DNA of 64,000 nucleotides from Microplitis mediator (GCF_029852145.1 NC_079978.1:11069801-11133800), one strand, 5' to 3'. Shown: positions 48,668 through 60,950, counted from the stretch's first letter. Numbers and translations are program-made. Notes: generated from the sequence alone by a model not told the origin.

Positions 48668-49406
48668 TGTTCAGTCAAGACCCAATTCGCTACCACCTGA
48701 GAACGCCGAGCCTCACCAATAGGTCGGCAGCACTTTCGCTAATTCAAACTTACGCGCGAGATCTCAACCAATAGGAAAATTCCATCATTTGAATTATTAG
48801 TTCCAACTTTGAATAAAAGAGTTGCGACATGAAACACACTCATTGGCTTAAGATCTCAACGAGCTACGTGGATTTTTCCTATTGGCTAAAATCTCGTTAG
48901 CGTCGTTGTCTAATTTTCTCATTGGTCGACCGCTCTGACGTCACAAAGAAACCGTTGTGGGCTTTCTTTTACGACATTTTCATAATTATAATTCTCAACG
49001 TGCTTTTGAACAGTTCACCTCGTGTACTAAAATCGCTTCGCTATTATAAAAGTTTTCTTGTGCTTTTAAAGTAATTCTTGTGCTGAATTATATTCAATAC
49101 TTAGTCAGTATATCAAGGCTGCTATTTATTGGATATAAATAAATTGTCATCCGCTTATAATAAATTACTCAAAGTAATTTCCGTGTGTTTAACCACAAAG
49201 TACCACGTGTTTCTCTTATACTCGTGTATTAAGTCGCATTCGCTAGCTAGTATTAAGTCGCATTCGCTATACAGTATTCTTACAATTAAAGTGTAAATAA
49301 GTGTAAATAAATCTATAATTTATATTTTATAAATCTTGAGTAATTTTTGATTGTTAAAATCACCAACACCTGCACCAGATCCAATTAGTACATCCTCTAC
49401 TTTACA
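48668..49406 (+). mobile_element. Solo LTR of a BEL/Pao element, TSD GCATG
   Basis: 739 bp, starting TGTTCAGTCAAGACCC and ending TCTACTTTACA, homologous throughout to the LTR at 62128-62881 that is followed by a BEL gag. GCATG flanks both ends (48663-48667 and 49407-49411). The two LTRs are near identical over the first 100 bp and diverge in the middle. Confidence 0.92.
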
Positions 49407-49411
49407 GCATG

Positions 49412-50380
49412 TTAGTGCGATTATAACAAATTATTGGTATTTAATAGTGAATTTTTCTATGAAATTATCAAATGTTATTGAATATTAATACTCATATTAA
49501 AAAAAAAAATTTGTTTGTTAGATGAAAATTTCATGCTTTTCGAGAAGTAAGATTATAATTTTTACGTCATTAAATTTACACTAGCGTGCAATACTATAGA
49601 GTAAATTTTGGAGAGTAATACACATGAATACATCGTTATCAATTAAAAACAAAGTAGGGTCACTGAAGAATTTAAAGTTTTTTTGATTTATCAAGTTATT
49701 AAAAGAAAAAAGTAATAATCGTTATCGATATTACGATAAAAATTTAATTTATTTTCAAATTAATTTTTTGGTAACATTTATATCACAGAGTTTATTGTAG
49801 CAGTTATTATTTTTTTGTTTTTACAGATAATCAGGTAATGAAATATCATTCATTAAAATTAAATTTTATAAGTCGAAGTATATGTGGCTACATTGGTGGA
49901 ATAACTAGTTTGATAATCGATAAGTGAACGGTCATTTTTTTTTTATATATACAATTGGAAAGTAATATGCGTTCAATTGAATTATATATGAGTTTATCGG
50001 AGAATAAAGTCTCAATTAAAACTTTTTCAACGGAATATTTTATCATTAAATTATTCATCATAATATACATTTAACTTTATCGGATAAGAACTATCGTCGA
50101 TAGATATTTTCAACTTCGTTAAATGAGTCTTATTAAATAATTGGTTGTTATATTGCAATATTATTAAATGTTAATAACGCGTACATTTTTTTGGTATGAA
50201 TTTTTTAGAATAACATTTATACAGTAATAAGGGAAAAAATAATGTGTTTGAAAAAATGTATTAAAAATTTCAACATTTTATTGGAATTTGAAGTCCATAT
50301 GGATTTCATTGCAATCCAAATTCACTTCGTCATTCGAAGTTCCAGTTCGAAGTAGAATTTAGAACAAAAAATCCGAATTT
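49412..50380. other. AT-rich stretch, no gene
   Basis: No coding sequence or recognised repeat. Short open frames only. Confidence 0.4.
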
Positions 50381-50389
50381 TGATCATTT

Positions 50390-50532
50390 TTAATATTTTA
50401 AAAATTCGTGAGCGACCTCTTGAAAATTTTCCATCGAGCTGATTTTTGGAGAGGCTTCTGAAAACATCATAAACCAACAAATTTTCATAAGAGACTCGAA
50501 AAAAAATAGTCGGTTTTTTTAGGCCACCCTAA
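50390..50532. repeat. Half copy of the TTAGGGTGGCGC foldback family
   Basis: AAATTCGTGAGCGACCTCTT, GGAGAGGCTTCT and CATAAACCAACAAATTTTCA match one arm of 8344-9234, ending GGCCACCCTAA. The other arm is absent. Confidence 0.75.
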
Positions 50533-50542
50533 TATATAGATA

Positions 50543-50870
50543 TTAGAGTGGTCCAAAAAAAACAGTTTTTTTTTTTTCAAGTGCTATTGCCTCAAAAGCT
50601 TTTCTTAAGTGTAAAAAAAATTCCCTTCGAAGCGGAGCTTGATGTCTCAATTCTCCAAGAAGCTCAATAAATTTATATTTTCCCATTTAAATAACACGTA
50701 AAAAAATTTTTATCATTTTTCATCCGGTAAAACTACGAAAAAATTTTTTCTCGGAATTTTCCATCAATAATTATTATAGGAAATTTAATTTTCTACAAAA
50801 AAGTAGTGATTTAGTTTCTTCATAGTCCTAACGGGTAAAAAGTTATTGAACTTTAAATTTTCACAATGAA
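50543..50870. repeat. Half copy of a TTAGAGTGGTCC-ended family
   Basis: Starts TTAGAGTGGTCCAAAAAAAA. The body has CATCCGGTAAAACTACGAAA, matching 54815-54835 and 20770-20795. An opposite end (TTTTTGGACCACTCTAA) lies at 57490-57508, but too far away to assume one element. Confidence 0.6.
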
Positions 50871-50937
50871 AGAAAATTTAATCAGATATGAAGAAAATTA
50901 AATTCAGTATCCATCCGCAAGTACTAGCTCGCTCTTG

Positions 50938-51180
50938 ATTTATCTGGTCTGCTGGTAGAGCACTCGGCGCGATACCGACATGGTCTGGGTTCAATTCCCA
51001 GTTCGGGCTATCTATACTTTGCTTAATTTATCTATAAATTGTCTTATTGAGAAAATATGAAAAAACCAATTTTTAAATATAGTGAAACCTAAACTTACAA
51101 TTGACCTTCTCAATAAGTCAATTTGTAGATAAATTGAGAAAAATATAGATAATCCGAACTGAGAATCGAACCCAGATTAA
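50938..51180. repeat. tRNA-like (SINE-type) sequence in a small foldback
   Basis: 50950-51010 has an A-box-like TGCTGGTAGAGCAC and a B box GGTTCAATTCC within a perfect T-arm stem (CTGGG/CCCAG). The anticodon arm is poor and lacks T33, so it is not a functional tRNA. The T-arm region recurs in reverse at 51153-51175 (GAATCGAACCCAG), and the sequence between is palindromic (TAATTTATCTATAAATTGTC-like). Likely tRNA-derived SINE sequence. Confidence 0.55.
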
Positions 51181-51322
51181 ATAAATTATCTAGTAATGGT
51201 GTCAATTCTATTAAAAAGTTGCTCTAAAACTATCTTCCGTCAAATTTACTTAGTAACGAGTACTGAAAGCTCAATAACTTTTTAACCGTTAGGATTACGA
51301 AAAAAGTTTGGAAAATCTACCC

Positions 51323-51806
51323 GTGTAAAATAAATTTTTGTTCCTAATGAATTTAGATCTGAATTTCATGACGAAACTCAGATCGTGACACAAATATGAC
51401 TTTCATCATGAATTTACTCAAAATTTTCGTCTAGTAAATCAGTACCAATTATAAAATTAATTTATTACGTCTTTGAATTGGACTTGGGATAACTTCGATA
51501 GAAACATGACTGAATTTTTACTGAATTGAATCTTTTACTGAATCTTTTGTCAAATTTATCGAATCATAAATTATCAATAAATTTCTTCTATCAAGTACTC
51601 GATTAACGTAAATCAGTTTCGATTGTAAAATTAATTTAGTGAATGAACTTCAGATTACTTGGATAAAAATTTGACTGAGTCATAATTTTGTCGTGAATAA
51701 AATTGTTGATACAAATTCATGATGAAAGTCATATTTGTGTCACGATCTGAGTTTCGTCATGAAAATTAGATCTAAATTCATTATGAATAAAAAATTTTTT
51801 TACACG
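51323..51806. mobile_element. MITE with CGTGTAAA ends (palindrome)
   Basis: Left CGTGTAAAATAAATTTTTGT and right AAAAATTTTTTTACACG are inverted. The arms share ATGACGAAACTCAGATCGTG and its reverse (about 51369 and 51742). No coding sequence. Confidence 0.75.
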
Positions 51807-51963
51807 AGTACAAGTGCACGACTCATAATGCTTATTTGATCATAAATATTAAAACATTGCGTAAGGGTAATGTCGCAGGCAAAATAAAATAAATAAAATT
51901 TGAAGAACAAATGTTATTTATTTATAAAAAAATAATAACAAAAAAAAAATTATAATTAAAATA

Positions 51964-52210
51964 ACAAAAAATCTGGGCGTCGGTTGACCCTGCGGGCCAG
52001 CCCAAAAACTTCCCGCTGTTTTCGAGCTCAAGGAGCTTAAAAACATTACTCTGAATTTACTTTCGAGCTCTTCGAGCTCAAAAATGCTATTACCTGCGGT
52101 TACTTCTTATGAGCTTTTTAAGCTTTACCAAATTGCGTTTTTTGCTAAAGTTCGACAAGTTAAGAATCGAAAATTGTTAATGAAGAAGCGGTTTTTAAAT
52201 TTTTATTCTA
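51964..52210 (-). repeat. Repeat B fragment
   Basis: AATCTGGGCGTCGGTTGACC, CGGGCCAGCCC and ACTTCCCGCTGTTTTCGAGC mark the family end in minus orientation. The remainder is degraded after about 52210. Confidence 0.75.
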
Positions 52211-52504
52211 GATTATGTTCAATGAAATAAAGTATCGAGGCAGAAATCAATGTCAGTGATCAAAATCAAAATTTGAGTGAGTTTTAACTTAGGTCAGAGC
52301 AATAATATATGAAATATCCGAGAAAAACATTAAAAACTGGATTTTCTCAATTTTTTGCTGATGATATGTTTTAAACTAAAGAACAAGTTAGATGGCATTA
52401 AATGATGATCGAAAGAGACTATAAACAGGAAGAGTTGGTATGCTTTCAGACTCGTTTAGTACATTATATTTTGATTTATCCGGAAAAAAGAACATTTTAT
52501 GTTA

Positions 52505-52817
52505 TTTTTTTAATTTTTCAGCACCGATATCTTTTAAACTAATGAACCGATTTTGATGTTTGAGGTGGCAATCGGTGTGTTTTCTTGAATTCTAAGGCTG
52601 ATACAAATTTGAAATCGATCCGTTCAGCCGTTTCGGAGATATTTGGAAAAACCCGTTATTCACCATTTCTTTCTCCAACGATATCTCTCGAACAAATTAA
52701 CCGATTGAGATTGTTAAGGCAGCAATCGACGCGTTTCATCGAATTCTAGAGCTGATTGGATTTTAAAGTTGATCGTTCAAGTCATTTCTGAGAAATCACT
52801 AAAAAACTAAAAAACAA
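52505..52817 (-). repeat. Repeat B internal fragment
   Basis: Contains the family's sub-repeat phrases (AATGAACCGATTTTGATG; CTCGAACAAATTAACCGATT; CGAATTCTAGAGCTGATT). It precedes a complete copy. Confidence 0.6.
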
Positions 52818-53612
52818 ATCTGTCTATGGGTTGACCCTGCGGGCTAGCCCTAAAACTTCCCGCTGTTTTCGAGCTCCTTGAGCTCAAAAACTTTGTCGCG
52901 AATACATTTTCGAGCTCTTCGAGCTCGGAAATACTTTTGAATGCCGTTCGTTTCGAAAAAATTTTTTTACCATTTTTTCTCCGATATCTCTCAAACGAAT
53001 CAACCGATTGAGACGGCTGAGGTGGCAATCGACGCGTTTTATCAAGTTCCAAAGCTGATTGAATTTTGAATTCGATTTATCAAGTCGTTTTTGAGATATG
53101 TCGAAAAAAATTAAATAAATTTTTTTTTTTAAATTCTTTCGACGGCGGTTTCTCTTGAACGAATGAACCGACTTTGATGGTTGAGGTGGCATTCGACGCG
53201 GCTTATAAAGCTCTAGAGCCCAATCCATTTTTGAATCAATCTATCGAGCACATTAAAAGTTATCCGAAAAAAACACTTTTGAAAAAATTTTATTTTTGGA
53301 ATATCTCTGAACGAGCCCTACCGATCAAGCTCACTTTATTTTCAGCTTTAAGATATTGACAAGCCGCGTCGAATGACACCTTAAAGTTCAAAATCGGTTC
53401 ATCCGTTCAAAAGATACAGGTATTTACATACGTACGTACGTACGTACGTACATACATACATACATACACTTAGACATCATCGTGAAATTAGAATAGCTTC
53501 CTAGGACCTCAAAACGTCGACATCTGATGAAAATTCGATTTTCGTAAATCACACCGAAAGCAATAACTTCCCGAATTTTTAAAAATTTACAATTTTCTTA
53601 GCGGGAAGCTAA
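52818..53612 (-). repeat. Repeat B, minus orientation
   Basis: Runs from AATCTGTCTATGGGTTGACC to CTTAGCGGGAAGCT, with a TACG/CATA microsatellite at 53427-53467. This copy gives the uninterrupted order used to define the insertion at 1851-5629. Open frames on either strand are incidental. Confidence 0.8.
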
Positions 53613-53779
53613 AAAAAATTTTTTTTTTCGTAATTCGCCGATATTTTTGAGTCTACTTGATCAAATGATCTGAAATTTTCAGGAAAGTTGACGGCCAACA
53701 AGCTCTTTCGATTGCCACCTTAAACATCCAAATTGGTATATTAGTTAAAAAGTTACAAAGAGTTTACACACACACACAC

Positions 53780-53875
<96 letters not shown>

Positions 53876-54037
53876 ACATACATACACACACTCGGACATC
53901 ATTCTGAAAATAGTCAGAATAGCTTCCTAGGACCTCAAAACGCCGACATCTGATGAAAACTCGATTTTCAAAAATCGGGGTGAAAACAATAACTTCCCGA
54001 ATTTTTGAAAAATTACAATTTTCTTTGCGGGAAGTTA
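53613..54037 (-). repeat. Repeat B, partial, tandem with the previous copy
   Basis: Continues head to tail with the preceding copy and ends CTTTGCGGGAAGTT. It contains the long CA microsatellite at 53767-53873. Confidence 0.75.
53767..53873. repeat. (CA)n microsatellite
   Basis: About 50 CA dinucleotides with one CG interruption, at the usual position within repeat B. Confidence 0.97.
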
Positions 54038-54640
54038 AAAAATGAACAAATTTCAATCGTAAAAAATTCCGAAATTTTTCGCCGTACGATCTGTGAGAAA
54101 TTTTACTTTTTTTTTTCTTTTTTATGTTTTTTTTACTTGTTTTTCTATTTATTTATTCGTCTCACCTCAATTTTTTATATTTTTATTTTCGAAATACCCG
54201 CGCCAAAAGAATTGGTTAGAAGTATGGCGCAGGCACACTGGGTGATAGTGCGAGAAAAAAAAAATACCACGCATGCGCACTTGTTAAGCGAATGTCCACA
54301 CATGTTTAGGCTAAAATTAAAGAAAATGCGATTTAATTTTTTATTAATTATAATTGCATAACACAAAGTTAGATAGCCATTTTCGTAAGCAAATCCTTCT
54401 AGGGCAAAACGGGTCATTTGAAACAAAAACGGATTCAAATTATGGATTCTTTATCGAGATATTGTGTTTTCAAGCTACAAAATTTTTTTACTGCTTGACG
54501 GGATAATTTTTCAGTTTATTTTGATGATTTTCTCGTTTCTATTGCACTGAATTTGTTTTTGAAAATTGCAGAAATAATCTTTATTACATTGCCTGTAAAT
54601 TTGTGCATCATTTGAGATGTTTCTGTTCACTAAGACGATA
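54038..54640. other. AT-rich stretch, no gene
   Basis: Two overlapping open frames of 118 and 87 codons on opposite strands (54005-54361 plus, 54175-54438 minus) have biased composition and no recognisable motif. The plus one begins inside repeat B. Neither is called. Confidence 0.4.
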
Positions 54641-54719
54641 ATAACAGAAGTAGTTGTAGAAAGACGGCGAAAAAAAATTTTCGATCGTAAAGCACTCTCT
54701 AATGCTTCGCATTATGAGT

Positions 54720-54880
54720 CGTTCAAAACAATTAAATTTTTTTTTTTTGTAGAGAATTAAATTTCCTACAAAAATAATTAATGGAAAATACAGAAAAAAT
54801 TTTTTTTTGTAGTTTTACCGGATGAAAACGTTTATAAAGAGATTTCTTTTTAAAAAATAGAAAATATTGTTGATTTGAAT
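54720..54880. repeat. Fragment of the TTAGAGTGG-family arm
   Basis: TAGTTTTACCGGATGAAAAC and AAATTTCCTACAAAAATAAT are shared with 20765-20800 and with the arm at 50720-50800 in reverse. Confidence 0.5.
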
Positions 54881-56520
54881 TTCAAAATTTTTAGAATATT
54901 GAAATTTTTTTTTATTTTTTTAAATTTGAGAATTTATTGATTGTATAAAATTTTTAAGGTTTTGGAGATTAAAATTTAAGAATTGAATACTTAAAATTAC
55001 AAGTTGCAATTTAACTCGGAAATTTCAACAAGGCAGGACGTTTGTTTTAAATTTATTAAAATAAGAATCGAATAAGATTTATAAATTTTGAATAAACGAA
55101 CGATTCACCAGCGTATCCCACCGCTGTCACCAAATTTTTTCAACTGTCACGATCGGAGAGAGTGAAGGCGATGGGCGAAGGGTTATATTTCATTAATTAT
55201 TTACTAGAAAACTACCCGTAATATTTATTCTATTACTCAACCAAGGAGCCAAAAAAGACCGTCACGTGGCTAGTGTGAGAATGTTAAATATTCAATAATA
55301 TTTCCAAATAGTCAATAAGTCTATTTCGTACCGAGCGGAAGTACGATAGACTATCCCGATCGTTGACTTGCGTGGCTTAGGATAGGTCCGGGATATTAGA
55401 GCGAATGGAAAGTAGGTAGGTGAATGTGGGCCCTCGAGAAGTCCCTGTTCTTTACATCTGTCTCTTTCTGTACCCGTTCACTTATGAATGTTAGAGCAAG
55501 AGTTATAATAAGAAAAAGATATATTTTATAAAAGGAAAAGAATTGTATATTCTCATATGTTGTTTTACATAGGTGTGTTGTACTTTTAACAATATTTAAT
55601 TAGACTTACCACTCAGGTTGAAGTGGTTTACAATTTTCGCTGATCACACTCTCTCACAGTTCACCAATTTGAATTTATGATTGCGAAATTATACTGTTTA
55701 TGTCTTTTATTTTTAATTGCACTGGGACACGGCACTGTGGCTTCGTGGATTAGATTCAGCGGAATTAAAAGCACTATTCTGATTCGAAGCTACTGGGGTA
55801 CCGAGATGATGCACTCCCCTATCTATCGAATACGAATGCGAGTTATTTTATTTTAATTCAGGATCTAGATCTAGGAGTCCGGATTCCTAGGCTGTGGATC
55901 GTCACGAGACTGATGATCCTGATTTGAGTGAGTCGAATCAACCGAGATTTCAACAAGTTTAAAATTTAAGTATTTGACCACGGCGCCCGATTGCCTAGGC
56001 GGTGGACCGTCACGTGGAAAATGATTAAAATTTCGGACTCTGATTCGCGGCACTAATCGGACGTGGCCGCTTAGTACTAATCTTTAGGTTAATAGAATTT
56101 CAGACCAAGAACTGGCGATAGATAAGCTATTGACTTGAGATCCGGCAGAGATTACTTTAGATTAGCGATTGACTGCCTTCGTTAGTTTTTCGGCAGTTTA
56201 TATACCCTAGTTTTGAATGGGGGAAGTGTATTGGTTCCTATGGATTTTTTCCTGGTTCAGCTCATCGATGATGATCTAATGAAGTATTACGCAAGGGTAC
56301 CAGATTCGGTGGTCATCTTTGTGACAAACAAATGAGTAATTCACGCAGTTGGTGTAGTGTTAGCTATAATTTCCGGGCTTAGGGAATTGAGATGCGTCAA
56401 AAACATGATGCGTAAGTGTTCCGGGTTTGTATGTGAAAAACAAATGCGTAAGCATGTTGAGCAATCTATGTCATAAGTCCGGTATTGGTAAAAGGGTAAA
56501 CACCCTTTTAGGTATCGGTC
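54881..56520. other. Unassigned, less AT-rich stretch; no gene recognised
   Basis: 55130-56330 is noticeably less AT-rich than its surroundings. It holds phrases such as CGTCACGTGG twice (55260, 56010) and GATCGTCACGAG. It could be a retroelement LTR or untranslated region, but I could not find paired ends or a target duplication. Only a short 60-codon frame is present. Confidence 0.35.
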
Positions 56521-56521
56521 T

Positions 56522-56552
56522 TTGAGAGCGTGGGTTCGAACCCAACTCGAAA
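56522..56552 (+). repeat. tRNA-like T-arm (B box)
   Basis: GTGGGTTCGAACCCAAC forms a perfect stem-loop with a consensus B box (GGTTCGAACCC). Upstream sequence does not fold into a complete tRNA, so this is a SINE fragment or chance. Confidence 0.35.
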
Positions 56553-56990
56553 TCATCGATTACTCCTACTTTTCTCAATTCTAAATTGAAGATGCAATAA
56601 GTTAAACAATTTTTTTTTTTGCTTCTTTTTTTTTTTTTTTTTTTAAAGGATAAAATAATTTATATTAAAAGTGCAAAAAATTTACATACAAATTCATGTT
56701 CTAGATATATCTCAAAAATAAACAAAAATATGATGCGTGAATATTCCGGATTTGGAGGTCATCTTATGTGACAAAAACAACTGAGTAAGCCTATTGGGCA
56801 ATAGTTTCTGAGGTTTGGAAATCAAAATATGACTCGAAATATTGAATTTAAGTTATAAGTAACGTCAATCATTTAGCTCGTAAAGTTGTTTACCACGGAT
56901 TTATCAAAGGCCCAGTGCACACGTACAAGCGTCCCAAGTAAAGTGGACGATGATTTCATCATAAATTCGATCATCTATCTGATGCTATGC

Positions 56991-56993
<3 letters not shown>

Positions 56994-57070
<77 letters not shown>
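56994..57070. repeat. (AC)n microsatellite
   Basis: About 38 AC dinucleotides. Frames through it (THTHTH/VCVCVC) are artefacts. Confidence 0.97.
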
Positions 57071-57072
<2 letters not shown>

Positions 57073-57369
57073 TCTATTGTAAATGTATTGCCGCAAGAAG
57101 TACTCAGGTAGGTGTGGATGCAAGATGAGTATACTTCTAAGCATCATAGTTAGACTGAGAAAAGATGACAAAGAGAAAGGGACAGGTACAACGTTGTCCC
57201 ATCTGTCTATCCCTGTCCGTTCACGGTCATCGTGAATACACGTACATAGATACTGGAGAAAGGTCTTAACGCAAAGATTTTGGGTGTGGCTTTGTACCTT
57301 TTGTTTATAAAGTGAAAAATTTTGGAAAAATTAATTAAATGGTTAAATCGCGATCCATATGTAACGATT

Positions 57370-57502
57370 GTTACAAAGGCAAAATACAACTTTATTGAGC
57401 TTCGTGGAGAATTGAGATATAAAGCTGCGCTTCAGAGAGAATTTTATTTATACCTTAGAGAAGCTTTTGGAATGATAGCCAAGAGACTTTTTTTTGGACC
57501 AC

Positions 57503-57508
<6 letters not shown>
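57370..57508. repeat. Half copy of the TTAGAGTGGTCC-ended family, inverted
   Basis: Ends TTTTTTTTGGACCACTCTAA. GAATTGAGATATAAAGCTGC matches 20865-20885 (GAACTGAGATATAAAGCTGT). Confidence 0.6.
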
Positions 57509-57559
<51 letters not shown>

Positions 57560-58249
57560 GGAGATGAAAGAATAAAATGGGGTTTTCCAATGGGACGGGA
57601 AATTCCTAACAGTCGAGACTAGTTTTTACAGTAACAATTAAATAAAATTTAAGCTCTAGTTGTTTACAACTTAAGTAGATTATGTTTATTACGGGAAGCT
57701 TAGGCTCGCTGTGACATCTGTTCACCAAACGTAGCCACGGTCACAGGATGGATATAGTAAGACACAGAGGACAAGATAGTAAGATAATAAGATTGTTGTC
57801 CTTCTTTAAACATTTTTGACTAAAAGGTTTCTAATGAAGAGTACAGAGTTTTTGGACTAGTTGAGTCGTCAGTTCTGATTGAACATTCGTCGTGCGAGTT
57901 CAAGTTGTCCTGTCGACCGTGGATTCGTTCTCGAGCCTAGTTTGCCGTAGTATTTGTAAATTATTCGATCGGGTTTTATTTGAATATTATGAGACTGTCG
58001 TGTATTACAATTATTATAATTTCCTTTGTAATCAATTATTGCATTAATTAGTATTTAATGTATTTTGATATTTGTGCGCCACTATCTTCATTATATTACT
58101 TGTCTAAGTATCATTATTCGTGAACAATACTTTTAATATTAAATCACTGTGTTGCATAATTATAATTCGTTTACATTTTAAATAAAATTAAGAGATATTA
58201 ATATTGAGACCAATACTCGGGATAACGCCCAAGCTTGTAATGACTTTCC

Positions 58250-58282
<33 letters not shown>
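57509..58282. repeat. (TA)n microsatellite split by a solo LTR
   Basis: TA runs at 57505-57555 and 58254-58282 flank the LTR at 57556-58253. They were probably one array before insertion. Confidence 0.85.
57556..58253. mobile_element. Solo LTR, TGTCGGA...TCCGACA
   Basis: 698 bp, starting TGTCGGAGATGAAAG and ending GACTTTCCGACA. TATA flanks both ends, which is compatible with a 4-bp TSD but uninformative inside a TA array. It contains AATAAAATTAAG near 58180. No ORF. Confidence 0.65.
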
Positions 58283-58285
<3 letters not shown>

Positions 58286-59200
58286 ATAGAAACAGCCTTG
58301 TCATCACGATAGTGCCTACAATTTTTATCGAATCTCAATGAACTTATTCATACTTATTGTATGAGCGATTATCTTGATAAAATTCGAAGATTGGCTAAAT
58401 CGGTTGATTAGTTTAGAAGTTATGGCTGTTTGAAATTTTAATGTCTCTTCGAAAAAATCAGTTTTTCCCTGTTAGAGTTCATATAAATTTAAAACTAAGA
58501 CTGATCGACAATTTCCGTAAAAAGTATCTTAAAACTTGTTTAATAAGCTGTAATTCATGACAATCAACTTTATGTTTTGACCATTTCTTCCAATAATTTG
58601 ATAGCCTTGAAAGTTTTAGTGGAATCAAAAATTTTTGAAACTATGGTTTTCATTCCTCATGACATATTCATCGTTCGTTATAATCCAATTTCGTCAGATG
58701 TATTTTATTGTGAACAAGACAATCTATAAATTTCACAGCTATTTTATATTTAAAATGTAGTTCTTTGATTAATTATGATGTTTCAAACGTACTTGTACGC
58801 CCTGTGTTTATAACTCGTCTTGTTATACATTTTATAATGTATGTTTATTTTCGCTTCTCAGCATATGAGTATACACAAACATTAAGCAGACTTGAAATGT
58901 AATATCAGTAACTTGCTCTGTAGATATAACCATGCTAATTCAAAGCTAGTTTGTCAATCCGAGATTTGAGTAATACGTAATTAACTTAGTTTTGCTCATA
59001 CATGTATATATAAATATATAAGTATCCTAACAATTAAATTAACAAATTAAAATACTGACCTTTAAAAATTGGTCCAGTTCCAGCAAAAATGAACAAGGGT
59101 CGCCTTTGTTTTAAACTAAGAGCGAGCTAGCGAAAAATCAAGGCAGTGCTGAAAATTTTCGAAAAATCTGCCTTCCATTCCGGCTAACAGGTGGCCTGTT
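58283..59200 (+). repeat. Interspersed repeat C, second copy
   Basis: Matches 9285-10680 in order: GATAGTGCCTACAATTTTTAT with ATCTCAATGAAC near the start, TAGTTTAGAAGTTATGGC in the middle, and AAATCTGCCTTCCATTCCGG near the end. Shorter and diverged. Confidence 0.55.
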
Positions 59201-59460
59201 TCTCTTTTACTTACGTTAGAGCCGACAAAACTATATTTTATTTACATCAATTCAAGAAAGCATGTATAAACTAAAAACTTGTCCCGAGAGTTATTGAACT
59301 TACTTATTCGAGTACTATCGATTATTCTGTTTTCACAGAATAACAACAGAAAACTCAATAGAAAAACCATTATTCCACGTACAATTAATTCTATACATAG
59401 CAATGATCAATTTTTTTGTGGGTAATAAAACAATTCTTCTCACTATTTTTAAACAGAACA

Positions 59461-59758
59461 ATGGTGAATAAAGATTCTATCGTACGTGATGTGGAATGGG
59501 CGATTGGAAGCCACCGAAGACTTCTTCAAATAAGTGGATTATGGATGTATCCAAAAAAATGTCTATGGTTCAATGTACAGATGAACATTCAAACAATTCT
59601 ATTTGCTTTAAGTATATTTGGATTCGTTACTTATCCACAAACATCAGCGTTATTAAAAGTGTGGGGAGATGTTACTTTGATTGGGGATAACATTATGTCG
59701 AATTTGCCAGTCACAATTGCTGGAATTAAGCTCATCAAATTATGGACTAAAAAAAGAG
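59461..59758 (+). CDS. Odorant receptor (7tm_6 family), first coding exon
   Basis: About 99 codons from ATG 59461, ending at AAGAG|GTAATT (donor at 59759, phase 1). The sequence MVNKDSIVRDVEWAIGSHRR, then LLQISGLW, fits the hymenopteran odorant receptor N-terminus: a W-x-I-G/R-R-L-L motif and GLW. Two hydrophobic segments follow (about residues 41-62 and 78-93), matching the first two of seven membrane helices. Such receptors pair with Orco in antennal neuron membranes and detect odorants. CTATTTTTAAACAG just upstream of AACAATGG looks like an acceptor, so a 5' UTR intron is possible. No further exon was recognised up to 64000, where repeats fill the intron. The gene is therefore partial here or a relic. 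Confidence 0.7.
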
Positions 59759-60065
59759 GTAATTGTAAAGCAATATCACTTCGTCAACACCAAAAAAATA
59801 TACACTGCAAGAAATTGTATTTTTTCTTACAAGAAAAAATTAAAATTTTTTTTTTCTTGTAGGAAAACCACTAACTTAATATAGTTTTAATTACAAGTGT
59901 AGCAATATCAACTACAAGCATCAATTTTTACTATAGTATATATTTATCAGCATTATTTATGCAATAATTATTACTACATATTAGAGTATCCGCTACTACA
60001 ATGTTTTTTTTTTTGTTATTTATAGTAAAAAGAACTCCATTTTTATTAATCTGGTTTTTTGGTAT
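59759..60065 (+). other. Putative OR intron, 5' part
   Basis: Follows the GTAATT donor. AT-rich with a short palindrome of TTTTTTCTTACAAG/CTTGTAGGAAAA type near 59819-59866. No exon. Confidence 0.4.
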
Positions 60066-60832
60066 ATTTTTAACTTCCCGCTAAGAAAATTGCAAATTTT
60101 CAAAAAAGGGAAGTTATTGGTTTCGGTCCGATTTTCGAAAATCGAGTTTTCATCAGATGTCGACGTTTTGAGGTCCTAGGAAACTATTCTGACTATTCCT
60201 GGGTGGACTTCCGTGTGTATGTGTGTGTGTGTGTGTGTGAACTTTTTTTTGTCCGACGATATCTTTGGAACGGATGAACCGATTTAAACGTACTTGGTGG
60301 CTATCGAAAGAGCTTACCAAAACTTAGTCTTGATTAGATTTTGGGGTAAATGGGTCATGTAGTTTACAAGTTATACAAAGAATAAGAATTAAAAATTTTT
60401 TTTTATTTTAGTTTTTTATTGATTTCTCAGAAACGACTTATACGATCAACTTCAAAATCTAATCAGCTCTCAAACTCAATAAAACACGTCGATTGCCGCC
60501 TCAATCATGAAAATCAGATAATTCGTTCGAGAGTTATCGTGGAAGAAAGAAATGGTAAAAAACAGTTTTTTGCGAATATCTTCGAAACAACTGAACCAAA
60601 CAATTTAAAAATTTTATCAGCTCTAGAACTCAATAAAATACGCCGATTGCTGCCGCAACCATCAAAATCGGTCAATTCATTCCTGAGATATCGTGGGAGA
60701 AAGAAATGCTAAAATCGTTTTTTTTTTTTAAACAATGGCACACTAAAGTATTTTTGAGCTCGAGGAGCTCGAAAACAGCGGGAAGTTTTGGGGCTGGCCC
60801 GCAGGGTTAACCGATAGACAGATTTTTTTTAA
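60066..60832 (+). repeat. Repeat B, plus orientation, in the putative OR intron
   Basis: From TTTTTAACTTCCCGCTAAG to AACAGCGGGAAGTTTTGGGG and GGTTAACCGATAGACAG, with a TG microsatellite near 60215-60238. A 97-codon open frame at 60419-60712 equals the incidental frame in the 2640-3464 copy. Confidence 0.8.
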
Positions 60833-60950
60833 ATGTAGGTATTGTATTTGTCGTCATGGTCGATTTTTCAAGGAATTATGTCATCATCTGTCATAATTGG
60901 TTGAGTAGAGTTCAAAAATACCATTCGTTAAAAATTTATGTATATATGTA
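60833..60950. repeat. Repeat F fragment
   Basis: GTCATGGTCGATTTTTCAAG and ATTATGTCATCATCTGTCAT match 47870-47950 in reverse. Confidence 0.55.

Noticed and set aside
50938..51010. Functional tRNA gene
   Set aside because: T arm and B box are good, but the acceptor stem does not pair and the anticodon loop lacks T33.
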